From Caldifarciminota bacterium (lineage in GTDB: Bacteria > Hydrothermota > Tepidihabitantia > Tepidihabitantales > Tepidihabitantaceae): a stretch of 32,250 nt of DNA. Each line of letters starts with the position of its first letter. Position 1 is the stretch's first letter. The notes beneath the pieces were generated by a model. The model made no database searches and was not told where the DNA came from. It worked only from the letters and a program-made list of their open reading frames with translations. The stretch spans positions 1 to 32,250 of the forward strand of contig JAPLUO010000192.1 of the NCBI GenBank assembly GCA_026397595.1, written 5' to 3'. Shown piece by piece: positions 8,096-15,549 of the stretch. The position numbers were made by a program, and so were the translations under genes.

Positions 8096-9439
8096 TCAGC
8101 GTTCTCTGCCCTGCTCGTCAGGATCGTACATCACCGTCGGCGTCGATACGCGCGGCAGAACCTCAAGTTGGTCAATCTGCTTCATGAACGCCTGCCATTG
8201 CTCGGGGAACTGCTGTTTGCAGTATCGGAAGAATGCCGCATAGCGCATGACATTGACCAGCGCGTCCCAGACGGCCGGGTTGATTGACCGGATGACCTCG
8301 GGGCGCTGTGACAGCCGCTCGCTGTACTCTTTCAGGTAGACGACCTGGTACGCGTCCATTCCGAGCCGGGTTTCCACGACCATCTGCTTGATCGCGGACG
8401 GATAGTAGCCGCGCAGGTGCGCCCGGCGGGCGTCATCGTCCTTGATGTCAAGCAAGTCCAGAAGCGTGCTGCCTGGCGCATAGAAATCGAACTTGCCTGC
8501 ATAGGCCTTCGCGACCTCGAGGGCTCGATCAATGCACCATTCGTTCTCGTCAAAATCCTGCGGGCTGAGCTGCCGCGCCGCCCGGCACTCATCCGTCAGT
8601 TCACGCTCGATTCGCTCTCGGACTGCATCCTTATCGTAGTCGGGCATCTCCATGCGGTAGCGCCAGCAGTAGTAGATCGGTTCGCCGGCGATGACAAGCG
8701 AGTCTCCCACACAGTGAAAGCGGACATTCTGATTGTAGTCGCATATGACGTAGGAACGGAATCCGATCTTCAGGTCATTCTCGATCCGGTTCAGGAGCGC
8801 GGCGAAGTCAAACATGCCGCACTCACTCTCATCCGTGTCGGGCGGCGTTTCCCCGGCGCCCAGAACGTACTGGCCGCCTTCCCTAGGCAGATCCGTGCAA
8901 TACTGGCGCAGGATCAGGATGTCGGCCTGGAACAGACGCAGGCCGAGCAGGGTATTGACAAGAGCCGGATGGTAGTTCAGGATATGCCCATGTCCGTCCT
9001 CGACCAGCTTTTCCTCAGTCGGGTCATCCAGCTTGCCGAAGTAGGTGAAGCAAGAGAAGTACGGGCTATCGGCAAAACGGGCGATCGGTATCAACTGCCA
9101 ATCGTAGATGGGCGCATGAACTTGCTTATCTCCGATCCTCAACCAGAGCCGCCTTCCGTCGGCGCTGTCCTTCTGGAAATTAAGAGTCAGGCTACTAACG
9201 CTCAGCCCGCTCTCGGGCACGGCCACCTGGTCGAACGCGATGCCGCCCACACCTCCGGGTCCACCCAGCGCCGCGGAGTTCGCCAGCAGGATTTCTAGAT
9301 GCAAGGGATTCATCAACATCGGGGCGGAGTTGTGATTCAGGGTGAGGCTACCAAACTGCAGCCTCGCACCAGCCAAGGTCCAACTCAACAGCAGCAAGAG
9401 CACTGCCGCAACAATCCGTCTTGTTCGTATGCTACTCAA
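8096..9439 (-). CDS. exported or membrane-anchored protein of unknown family inside the TIR cluster
   Basis: 447 residues. A TTG start (9437-9439) is supported by AAGGGG 7 bases upstream. Residues 1-25 are a signal peptide or anchor: basic RTRR, then VAAVLLLLLSWTLAGA. The mature part is rich in aromatic and acidic residues (segments HGHILNYHPALVNTLLGLRL and RSYVICDYNQNVRFHCVGD). I do not recognise the family. No catalytic motif, beta-propeller or repeat is evident. It lies between two TIR genes in the same direction with short gaps, so it is presumably co-expressed. An extracytoplasmic sensor or partner is a reasonable guess but only inference. Confidence 0.75.
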   Translation of the reverse strand: MSSIRTRRIVAAVLLLLLSWTLAGARLQFGSLTLNHNSAPMLMNPLHLEILLANSAALGGPGGVGGIAFDQVAVPESGLSVSSLTLNFQKDSADGRRLWLRIGDKQVHAPIYDWQLIPIARFADSPYFSCFTYFGKLDDPTEEKLVEDGHGHILNYHPALVNTLLGLRLFQADILILRQYCTDLPREGGQYVLGAGETPPDTDESECGMFDFAALLNRIENDLKIGFRSYVICDYNQNVRFHCVGDSLVIAGEPIYYCWRYRMEMPDYDKDAVRERIERELTDECRAARQLSPQDFDENEWCIDRALEVAKAYAGKFDFYAPGSTLLDLLDIKDDDARRAHLRGYYPSAIKQMVVETRLGMDAYQVVYLKEYSERLSQRPEVIRSINPAVWDALVNVMRYAAFFRYCKQQFPEQWQAFMKQIDQLEVLPRVSTPTVMYDPDEQGRER

Positions 9440-9448
9440 GGTTACCCC

Positions 9449-9583
9449 TTATGTTGTCCGGCTACGCTCAAACATCCTGCGCGGCTGCGGGAAGATGCGC
9501 TTGACCAGTATGTCCCGCTCCCGGAACATGTCGCGGAATGTCGAAGAGATGAACACGCGGACAACGCGGTCAGTTTGTGGCAT
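9449..9583 (-). pseudogene. DUF4062 head fragment (44 codons)
   Basis: An ATG at 9581-9583 with AGAGG upstream opens a 44-residue frame that reads VVRVFISSTFRDMFRERD, reaches IFPQP, then loses homology and stops at 9449. The block 9489-9568 matches the left-edge DUF4062 copy at 79 of 80 bases, so it was copied recently or kept alike by gene conversion. The rest of DUF4062 and any NTPase are missing. It ends 9 bp before the TTG of the exported-protein gene, so even if functionless as a protein it may provide translational coupling. Confidence 0.75.
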
Positions 9584-9630
9584 CAACTTGCCTCTTTCAC
9601 TTTGCCATTGCAGACACGAGAGGTCGTCCC

Positions 9631-10986
9631 TCAGTCCATCGCAGTCCGCGTTATCTCGTAGTTGATGATCCGTTGCTCGAAAGGCAGGGCCAGTTTGTGG
9701 AGCAGCCCAAGTAGGTCAACGTCGTCCGCGTGCCAGTGAATCTGGAAGTCGCGGAAGAAGAAAGGAAGCTGTTCAGTGCGCCCAGTCGCATCCCGGGGGG
9801 CGTAGGCAAGCAGAAACACGGGAAGCGGAGGCACGCCCTGGGTTTCCATGGCTCTCGCGATGCCAAGCGCGATTCCGGCTTCAACGCAGGTGTTTACGTT
9901 CACTGCGATTTCACCCGGGCGATCCCGACTCGGGGCCGTCAAGTTGCCAAGGAAGGCAACAGAGCTTGCGATTGAGTTGACAATCTGCTCACGCAGATGA
10001 TCCCCATGGATGTGAATTGCTAGCATACACGAAACGCCAGTCACTTCCTCAAGGAAAGCTCTGATCTGCTCCAAGCGCCGCTCCTGACCTTTGTACTCAG
10101 TCGCTAGGAAGATGTGCTTGGTTCGAGAGGGCTGTACGTACCGTCCGAGCAGTTCGTCGATGTGGCAATCCAGGTCGCCGCGGCTCCGTTCGTCGTCGGC
10201 CGAGCGGAACTCACAGTGCTCAGTCGGAAGCCCAGGCGGTAGGGGTGTTCCCGGTTCGTAGATGGCCAACTGCGGGAGCTTCAGCTTGGAGCTTATGTCG
10301 AGCTCTCGCAGGAGGTAGCGGTACTGCCTTTCGGCCGGGACCGCGTCGGACCGACGCGGAAGAATGACGATGTGCGCACCGCAGTCCTGCATGATTGTGG
10401 CAATCCGGTCCTCTGAGAAAACTGCCTGTCTGGGAGCGTCTGTAAGCAGGCGGATGCCACGTCCGTCCAGCATCGTGCATGCGTCATCAGCGAAGGTCCC
10501 TTCGCCCTCTTTCCACCCCCGGCTAACGTAACAGTCCCAGTCAAAGGCGCGCAAGGGGCCGCCCATCCTGCCGTGAAGACTGGACAGCAACTGGCGACCA
10601 GCTGCGGGATTCAGTCGTCCGTCTGGCAGGTCAATCCAGCTCAGCTTCCGCAAAGCAGGCGACACCTTGGCTAGATCACAATCGTCAATCCTGACTCCGA
10701 CTACTCGGAATCGCCGATTCCTAGCCCTCTCGTCTAGAGCTGTCTCGCATTCGTCCATGACCCAGCCTGACTGCAGCGACCTTCGCGACAGCAATAGCAG
10801 ACAACCTTCGCACTGCGGAATCACTGAAGGCAGACGGGCGGCAACTGGAGTACCAGCTGGCAGATTCTGGACGTCAATCCATACACTCAGGCCAGCCACT
10901 CGCGTCAGCCAATCATGCAGGCTCAGAGCGACTTCGGAGTCTATGTGGTTGTAGCTGAGGAAGGCGTTGTACAGCTTACTTGGCAT
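9631..10986 (-). CDS. TIR protein with two further Rossmann-like domains
   Basis: 451 residues, ATG at 10984-10986 with a weak AGG upstream. Residues 5-140 are a TIR domain (YNAFLSYNHIDSEVALSLHDW; SRRSLQSGWVMDECE with Glu79 at the catalytic position). Residues about 155-240 look like a second alpha/beta domain (DCYVSRGWKEGE, CGAHIVILPRR). Residues about 290-440 form a third: KHIFLATEYKGQE, NVNTCVEAGIALGIARA, PVFLLAYAP, LPFFFRDFQIHW. The third has the N-x-N..E-x-G-x-A pattern and 'lP fdfR' tail seen in nucleoside-deoxyribosyltransferase-like and TIR-like nucleotide-processing domains. There is no TPR or NTPase. The role is probably NAD or nucleotide cleavage or sensing; the assignment of the second and third domains is tentative. 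Confidence 0.8.
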   Translation of the reverse strand: MPSKLYNAFLSYNHIDSEVALSLHDWLTRVAGLSVWIDVQNLPAGTPVAARLPSVIPQCEGCLLLLSRRSLQSGWVMDECETALDERARNRRFRVVGVRIDDCDLAKVSPALRKLSWIDLPDGRLNPAAGRQLLSSLHGRMGGPLRAFDWDCYVSRGWKEGEGTFADDACTMLDGRGIRLLTDAPRQAVFSEDRIATIMQDCGAHIVILPRRSDAVPAERQYRYLLRELDISSKLKLPQLAIYEPGTPLPPGLPTEHCEFRSADDERSRGDLDCHIDELLGRYVQPSRTKHIFLATEYKGQERRLEQIRAFLEEVTGVSCMLAIHIHGDHLREQIVNSIASSVAFLGNLTAPSRDRPGEIAVNVNTCVEAGIALGIARAMETQGVPPLPVFLLAYAPRDATGRTEQLPFFFRDFQIHWHADDVDLLGLLHKLALPFEQRIINYEITRTAMD

Positions 10987-10992
10987 CCGGCC

Positions 10993-11220
10993 TCATCTTA
11001 CACTCGACGTGCGCGAAGCGCAACAGATGTTGAACGATGCACGCAACCTGCCGTACCGTCCGAGGAATACGACCCCGATTCGGTGGTCTCGCTCCGCCTG
11101 CATATCCCTGAACGTGCTGCTGATGAACACCCGAACCGTCCGCCAGCTTCGCACCAAGGACAGTTTCAGGTTATCAGGTTGCATGTTCGCAGGTTTCGGG
11201 TTAGCAGGCTTCGGGCTCAT
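10993..11220 (-). pseudogene. second DUF4062 head fragment (75 codons)
   Basis: From the ATG at 11218-11220 the frame gives MSPKPANPKPANMQPDNLK, then the DUF4062 start TVRVFISSTFRDMQAERDH. Homology fades after about residue 45 and the frame stops at 10993, 6 bp before the TIR gene. It is more diverged than the other copies, so it is an older remnant of a similar gene. The residues ahead of the signature come from a word repeat (11161-11220), as in the other DUF4062 heads. Confidence 0.7.
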
Positions 11221-11326
11221 GGTTTCTTGCAGCCGGCTTGTTGGTGGCAGCGGACGAAACCTGCAATCCGGCGCGAGACTGCTGTGACAGAATTGGGTGG
11301 GGCGTTGGACGTCTTTTCGCGCTGTC

Positions 11327-11617
11327 TCATCGTCGTGGCTTCACGACGTCGTACCCAAGCGCAATGATGGCCTTCAGGGTTTCCATTGCCGCTTTGCGGT
11401 CGTACTCCTTCTCGGAGTCGGGCAGGCCGGCGTAGGGGATGAGGTCCGGATGCTTCTTGGCCTTATCGTCGCGCCTCGGGCCGTACGTCCAGCCCTCGGC
11501 AATCCGCTGTTTGGCCCAGTTGTCGTGCGCGTTCTCGGCCAGCTTCTCGGTCAGCGCAGCAAGTTCTCTCGGCAATGCAACCTTCACTGTGTCGATGGGC
11601 TTTGGAGTGTAGGGCAA
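11327..11617 (-). CDS. stand-alone RyR-domain protein
   Basis: 96 residues. The TTG start at 11615-11617 is preferred because AAAGGAG lies 5 bases upstream and the resulting MPYTPKPIDT is how such RyR proteins usually begin; an ATG at 11630-11632 in frame lacks a site. Nearly the whole protein is one RyR domain: NAHDNWAKQRIAEGWTYGP, the RDD segment, HPDLIPYAGLPDSEKEYDR, then TAMETLK-type helix. RyR domains occur four times in ryanodine receptors and singly in bacteria, where their ligand is thought to be nucleotide-like (inference from gene neighbourhoods). The gene follows the RelA-SLOG-RyR fusion, whose TAG stop lies between this gene's ribosome site and start, so translation is coupled. 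Confidence 0.88.
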   Translation of the reverse strand: MPYTPKPIDTVKVALPRELAALTEKLAENAHDNWAKQRIAEGWTYGPRRDDKAKKHPDLIPYAGLPDSEKEYDRKAAMETLKAIIALGYDVVKPRR

Positions 11618-11618
11618 C

Positions 11619-14600
11619 CTAGCTCCTTTCATGGGGCTTGAGGGACTTCTGTCGGGCCGCGGGACTCGGCGGTATGGGCTCCACCTGAATCTGACAGTCC
11701 TGCAGGCGCTTTGGGAAGTCCTCCACGGCTGCGGAGTCCTTCTTTTGTTCATGCTCTGGCAGTCTGTCCCACGGAAGGAGGGTTGGGTTTGTCTTGTGCT
11801 CGAGGCTCTTGTTCTCGCCGTAGCGCCATCCTGCACGCAACCTCTCGATGACGTAGCGGGCGTGCTCGGCACGTGCTGCTTTCTCGATCTGCGTTTGGCT
11901 GAAACTTGGCAAGGCACACTCCAGATCCGCTGGGATGCTGCGCCAGGAGTACTCCGCCTCTCTGAGCGTGTCCAGCATACTGTCGATTTGCCTGCGACTG
12001 GACTCCTTGTACGCGTTGTCGAGTTGCTTCCAGTCGTATGTCGCCGGGTCGTCAGGCGGCTTGGTCCTCATCGCTTCCCGGAAGGTTTCGTGCGCGCGCC
12101 TGGCCAGCCGCTCGCGGGCCGACTCCATGCTGGGTGGCAGCCTAGCATGTTCGGTCCGGAGGTACTCCCTCAGGATGTCCTCGTCCTGGGGGAGAACAAT
12201 TAACCGTTCGGACTTGCCCCAGTTCTCATCGGGGAGTAGCCTGGCTGCCTCGCGACCACTGTCTTCGAGAACGGCGACAGTGGCGCCGAAGGCCAGCGCG
12301 ATGCGGTACTCCGCTGCCGCAATGCTCCCCCCGTTTATCCCCAGAACTCTTACGTCACAGGGGTCAATGCCATCTGCAATCATGTCCGCCCAGCACTGAA
12401 GCGGCTGGGCAACGCTGAAGTCGCTGCCTGGCATCGTCCGCAACTCCTTGTATCGGGTGTCTACCTCGACCCCCGGCGGCCGGGTCTTTGGCAGATATGC
12501 AATCGCGCGGATACGCGCCCCGCACTCCTTCTGGATCTCGCCGATGATGCCACCGATACCCGCAGTGGTACCAGCGGAGAATACGGTACCATGAAAGCGC
12601 CGGAAGGCCGCCACAATGAGCGGTCTGTGCTGGCGCACCTCTTGTTCGTACCTTGCGTCGCAGCTGCCAGCTACAATCACGACAGGCTCATGGATGGACC
12701 TGTACGGGTTGCCCGTCCTCGGCCGACGGCCGCGCAACTCCGAGGCGGGGAACGCTGCCTGTGCCTTTTCGGTCTTGGTTTCAAGGTCCTGCAGAAGGCG
12801 TCGACATCGCTTCCGCTTCTCGGTCAGCCCAACGACCTTCTCAGCTTGTTCCCGAGTGCCAGCGGCTCCGTGTGTCCGCCCCAACTCTCCGAGCACAAGC
12901 TTGGCCATGCTCAGGTCTCGCTCAACCGCCGCGAGTTCCTCTCTGGTGTCCCGTACCATTCGTCGCAGCTTGGCAACCACCGCCATCTGCAGGAAGCGCT
13001 TGACCTGCTCGCCGTGCGCCTGCAATTCGCGGTGTCCTTCGGGCTTCCGCTTGAAGCCGCGAATGAGCTTCCCAACCGCCACGAGCGCTTCGGCTATCGG
13101 TTTCTCGCTGTCGCTCACGAAGACGGCTTTGGCATAGGCGCCGATGCTTTCGGGCAGGCGGCCAAGGATAAGCTCAAACTCGCCCAGCTCGAAGAGCGCC
13201 CAAGGCATGTGCACATGGATCTCGGCTCGACTCAGGGATTTGGCCCTGGCTGCCTCGATAACCGGACGCAGAAGATTGAGTTCTCCGACCTCCGCGCCGG
13301 AGCAGAACGAGCACTCCACGTACCGTGCAACCGCATACGGTTCTGCCGGGCTCGCCTTGAAAGCTCGGGCGTAGTAATCCGCACCATCGCAGCCACGTGG
13401 TGGGCACTTCCCATTGGAGCTTGCTCGGTTACAGTAGAGGTCGCCCAGGTATCGCAGTGTTTCCACGTCATCTTCGTTCGCCTTCAGCGCGGCTTTGAGT
13501 TCAGTGACGCCGCCCTTACGCCGCCGATGCTTGGCGCGCCCCAGCGCGCGGAACACACGCGGGTCGGTGCGTTCGGGGGCCTTGCTGCTGTGCAGAAGAG
13601 GGGTAAGTGTCTTCACGACGCTCTTCCAGTCCTCGATGGCGGCAGCGAGGTCGGCGATCTTCAGAGAAATCCCGACATCCTTGCTATTGCCCAGAGCCGT
13701 CTGCCACTTGGTAATCTCTTCGCGGATTCGGTCAGGTGGCATGTATGCACCGTAGTCGAGCCGGAACTCGTCCACATCATCGATTGCCTTCGATAACTCG
13801 TCGTCCGCCGTTTCGAGCAACGCGGCCACACGGTGGATCTTTCGTTTCAGGCCCGACGGGGGCTGGAAATCACCTTTGTACAGCCGGTCGTGGCCCACCG
13901 CCGCCCAGGCGTGTTGAAGAACGGTGCACACCTGTATCTCGGCTTTGCGGTTGCCGATATTCCGGACCAGGTCGAGTTCGCTGTGGCAGCCACGCCACCT
14001 GTGCGGATTCCGCTTCAGCACCAGCTTGAGCGCTGTCCACAACAGGTCGAGTTGTTGCAACGGGTCGGCAGTGGCGGCGAGATGCGCGTTCAAGCTCTTG
14101 TACTTGGCCCGACTGACGCGCGCGAGTGCCCGGTCGAACGCCTGGTCCGCTTCCCGGGACCCAATGCGAGACGACGCTGTCCGTCCTTCAAGACTGACCC
14201 ACGGCATCTGGACGATATAGTGGATAGCCTGGTAGCCAAACTGATCCGGTTTCAGGCGCAGCCGCACGTCCTCAAACCTCTTCCAGTCAACGGTGAAGTT
14301 ATGCTTGATGAACTCCTCGACACGGGTCGCATCGCGCTGGCGGTAGGTGATGACGCGTGCGCCGCAGAGGTCGGTCATCTGGTGGATTGCGTCAGGGTAC
14401 TCACGGTGCTTGCGGATCACCTTCTCGGCGAAACTCGTCTTTGCCTTCGCACGGGCCTGGACGGCGGCCTCGATCTTCAGTTCGGCGCAAGCCGCACGAA
14501 GCTGTGCCTTGAGGAGTTCGGCGTACATCTCGTAGCGGTGTTGCTGCTGCTCATAAGTCCTGACCTGCCTCTGGTGTTCCTTGTGAGATATGTTCATCTC

Positions 14601-14651
14601 AGCCTCCATGTGAATGCCTGTTTGCGGGGCGGCGGAGATCCCCGCCGTCAT
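11619..14651 (-). CDS. RelA/SpoT-like - TPR - SLOG - tandem RyR fusion protein
   Basis: 1010 residues from an ATG overlapping the Nudix stop as ATGA; an internal ATG at 14597 preceded by GGAGG could also be used. Residues 45-300: RelA/SpoT synthetase-like domain with ARAKAKTSFAEKVIRK, DLCGARVI, FGYQAIHY and EIQVCTVLQHAWA. About 310-560: TPR-like helices (RALGRAKHR.., ETLRYLGDLY). About 560-640: coiled coil. About 655-830: SLOG/LSDAT-type Rossmann domain (VVIVAGSCDARYE, FSAGTTAGIGGIIGEI, GINGGSIAAAEYRIALAFGA). About 843-905 an RyR-related half (ARRAHETFREA..YKESSRRQ) and 918-992 a clear RyR (EHARYVIERLRAGWRYGE, NPTLLPWDRLPEHEQKKD). Known: RelA domains make (p)ppGpp-type alarmones; SLOG domains bind nucleotides, including in TRPM channels. 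Inference: a protein that makes and senses nucleotide signals. Typical QIRT is QVCT here. Confidence 0.87.
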   Translation of the reverse strand: MTAGISAAPQTGIHMEAEMNISHKEHQRQVRTYEQQQHRYEMYAELLKAQLRAACAELKIEAAVQARAKAKTSFAEKVIRKHREYPDAIHQMTDLCGARVITYRQRDATRVEEFIKHNFTVDWKRFEDVRLRLKPDQFGYQAIHYIVQMPWVSLEGRTASSRIGSREADQAFDRALARVSRAKYKSLNAHLAATADPLQQLDLLWTALKLVLKRNPHRWRGCHSELDLVRNIGNRKAEIQVCTVLQHAWAAVGHDRLYKGDFQPPSGLKRKIHRVAALLETADDELSKAIDDVDEFRLDYGAYMPPDRIREEITKWQTALGNSKDVGISLKIADLAAAIEDWKSVVKTLTPLLHSSKAPERTDPRVFRALGRAKHRRRKGGVTELKAALKANEDDVETLRYLGDLYCNRASSNGKCPPRGCDGADYYARAFKASPAEPYAVARYVECSFCSGAEVGELNLLRPVIEAARAKSLSRAEIHVHMPWALFELGEFELILGRLPESIGAYAKAVFVSDSEKPIAEALVAVGKLIRGFKRKPEGHRELQAHGEQVKRFLQMAVVAKLRRMVRDTREELAAVERDLSMAKLVLGELGRTHGAAGTREQAEKVVGLTEKRKRCRRLLQDLETKTEKAQAAFPASELRGRRPRTGNPYRSIHEPVVIVAGSCDARYEQEVRQHRPLIVAAFRRFHGTVFSAGTTAGIGGIIGEIQKECGARIRAIAYLPKTRPPGVEVDTRYKELRTMPGSDFSVAQPLQCWADMIADGIDPCDVRVLGINGGSIAAAEYRIALAFGATVAVLEDSGREAARLLPDENWGKSERLIVLPQDEDILREYLRTEHARLPPSMESARERLARRAHETFREAMRTKPPDDPATYDWKQLDNAYKESSRRQIDSMLDTLREAEYSWRSIPADLECALPSFSQTQIEKAARAEHARYVIERLRAGWRYGENKSLEHKTNPTLLPWDRLPEHEQKKDSAAVEDFPKRLQDCQIQVEPIPPSPAARQKSLKPHERS

Positions 14652-15091
14652 CCGGTACGCACGCTCGCATAATACTCAATGAACGGTCTAAATGCGTCGA
14701 GGATATTCTGCTTCGTCAGATCTTTGGTCGGCTCCCAGGCGGAATCGTCGTGCTCCTCGCTGAGCCGCACCGCGCCCGAGACGAGTTGCGCTTCCATGAT
14801 CAGGTGCACGACGTGGATATTCGGCAGGTCGGTTTGGACTGCGCCGACCGCACGGGTGGGGATGACGTCGAGCCCGCACTCTTCTTTGACCTCGCGGACG
14901 AGCGCATCGGCGAAGTTCTCGCCCGGTTCGGTCTTGCCGCCGGGGAACTCCCAGACGCCGGCGTTGGATCTGCTGGTCTTGGAACGCCTGAGCAGCAGGA
15001 CTCGACCCTCTTTGTCCTTGATAATCGCCCTGACTGCCAAGACGAAGGGTTTCTGCTCGGACTTCATGTCGGAGCCCGGTCGTGCGGTCAT
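14648..15091 (-). CDS. Nudix hydrolase (intact catalytic box)
   Basis: 147 residues. The start at 15089-15091 is set by an ATGA overlap with the preceding Nudix gene. The Nudix box spans residues 52-74 and is complete: Gly52, Glu58, Arg66-Glu67, Glu70-Glu71, Gly73 (segment LVREVKEECGL). The fold is MutT/ADP-ribose-pyrophosphatase size and hydrolyses a nucleoside diphosphate linked to another group; the substrate is not readable from sequence. Its stop overlaps the start of the RelA-SLOG-RyR gene. In this operon an NAD-derived product such as ADP-ribose, or an alarmone, is an attractive substrate (inference). It is a tandem paralogue of the next gene upstream. Confidence 0.9.
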   Translation of the reverse strand: MTARPGSDMKSEQKPFVLAVRAIIKDKEGRVLLLRRSKTSRSNAGVWEFPGGKTEPGENFADALVREVKEECGLDVIPTRAVGAVQTDLPNIHVVHLIMEAQLVSGAVRLSEEHDDSAWEPTKDLTKQNILDAFRPFIEYYASVRTG

Positions 15092-15546
15092 GGTACCCAC
15101 GACCTCCAGACAATACTCCACGATTCCTCCCGGCCGCGGGCTTTCTTCTCTAGCTGCCGGCAGCCCGGGCAGGGCAGGTCCAGGTCAGCGATCGGGATCC
15201 ACTGGTAGCAGTCGTGTTCGGTGCTGAGTTCGACCGCACCGGACAAGACCTTGACTTCCATCAGTAGTCGGACGACGTGGAGCTCAGGCATCTCGGTCTG
15301 CAGGACCGCGACGGCGCGGGTTGGAGTGACATCGAGCCCGCACTCCGCTTTGACTCTGCGGACCAGCGCGTCAGCGAAGCTCTCGCCCGGGGCCACTTTG
15401 CCGCCGGGGAGTTCCCAAACCGCGCGCCCAGTGCGGTTGGCCCTGGAACGCCGCAGCACCAAGCATCGATCCTTGCCGTCTTTGATGATCGCCTTGACGG
15501 CAAGCCCGAAGGGTAGACCCTCACTCGTTTTTCGGGAATCAGCCAT
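15088..15546 (-). CDS. Nudix-fold protein with degenerate catalytic box
   Basis: 152 residues; ATG at 15544-15546 with a strong AGGAGG 6 bases upstream and a 3-bp gap after the TrkA-N gene. Similar throughout to its downstream neighbour, so a tandem duplication. The Nudix box (residues 49-71) keeps Gly49, Glu55, Arg63 and Glu68, but the key glutamate after Arg63 is Arg64 and the first of the EE pair is Ala67 (LVRRVKAECGL). These positions bind catalytic metal in MutT-type enzymes, so hydrolysis is probably lost or strongly altered. A binding or sensing role is likelier. The C-terminus has a CPGC pair and a basic tail. TRPM2's NUDT9-H domain is a known precedent for a Nudix fold kept as a ligand sensor. 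Confidence 0.87.
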   Translation of the reverse strand: MADSRKTSEGLPFGLAVKAIIKDGKDRCLVLRRSRANRTGRAVWELPGGKVAPGESFADALVRRVKAECGLDVTPTRAVAVLQTEMPELHVVRLLMEVKVLSGAVELSTEHDCYQWIPIADLDLPCPGCRQLEKKARGREESWSIVWRSWVP

Positions 15547-15549
15547 TCT

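Noticed and set aside
12591-13796. Long plus-strand frames (12591-13796, 13833-14672, 8417-9298, 4787-5527) opposite the island genes
   Set aside because: All lie antisense to genes with recognisable domains and show no motifs or ribosome sites; they are shadows of the GC-rich codon pattern.
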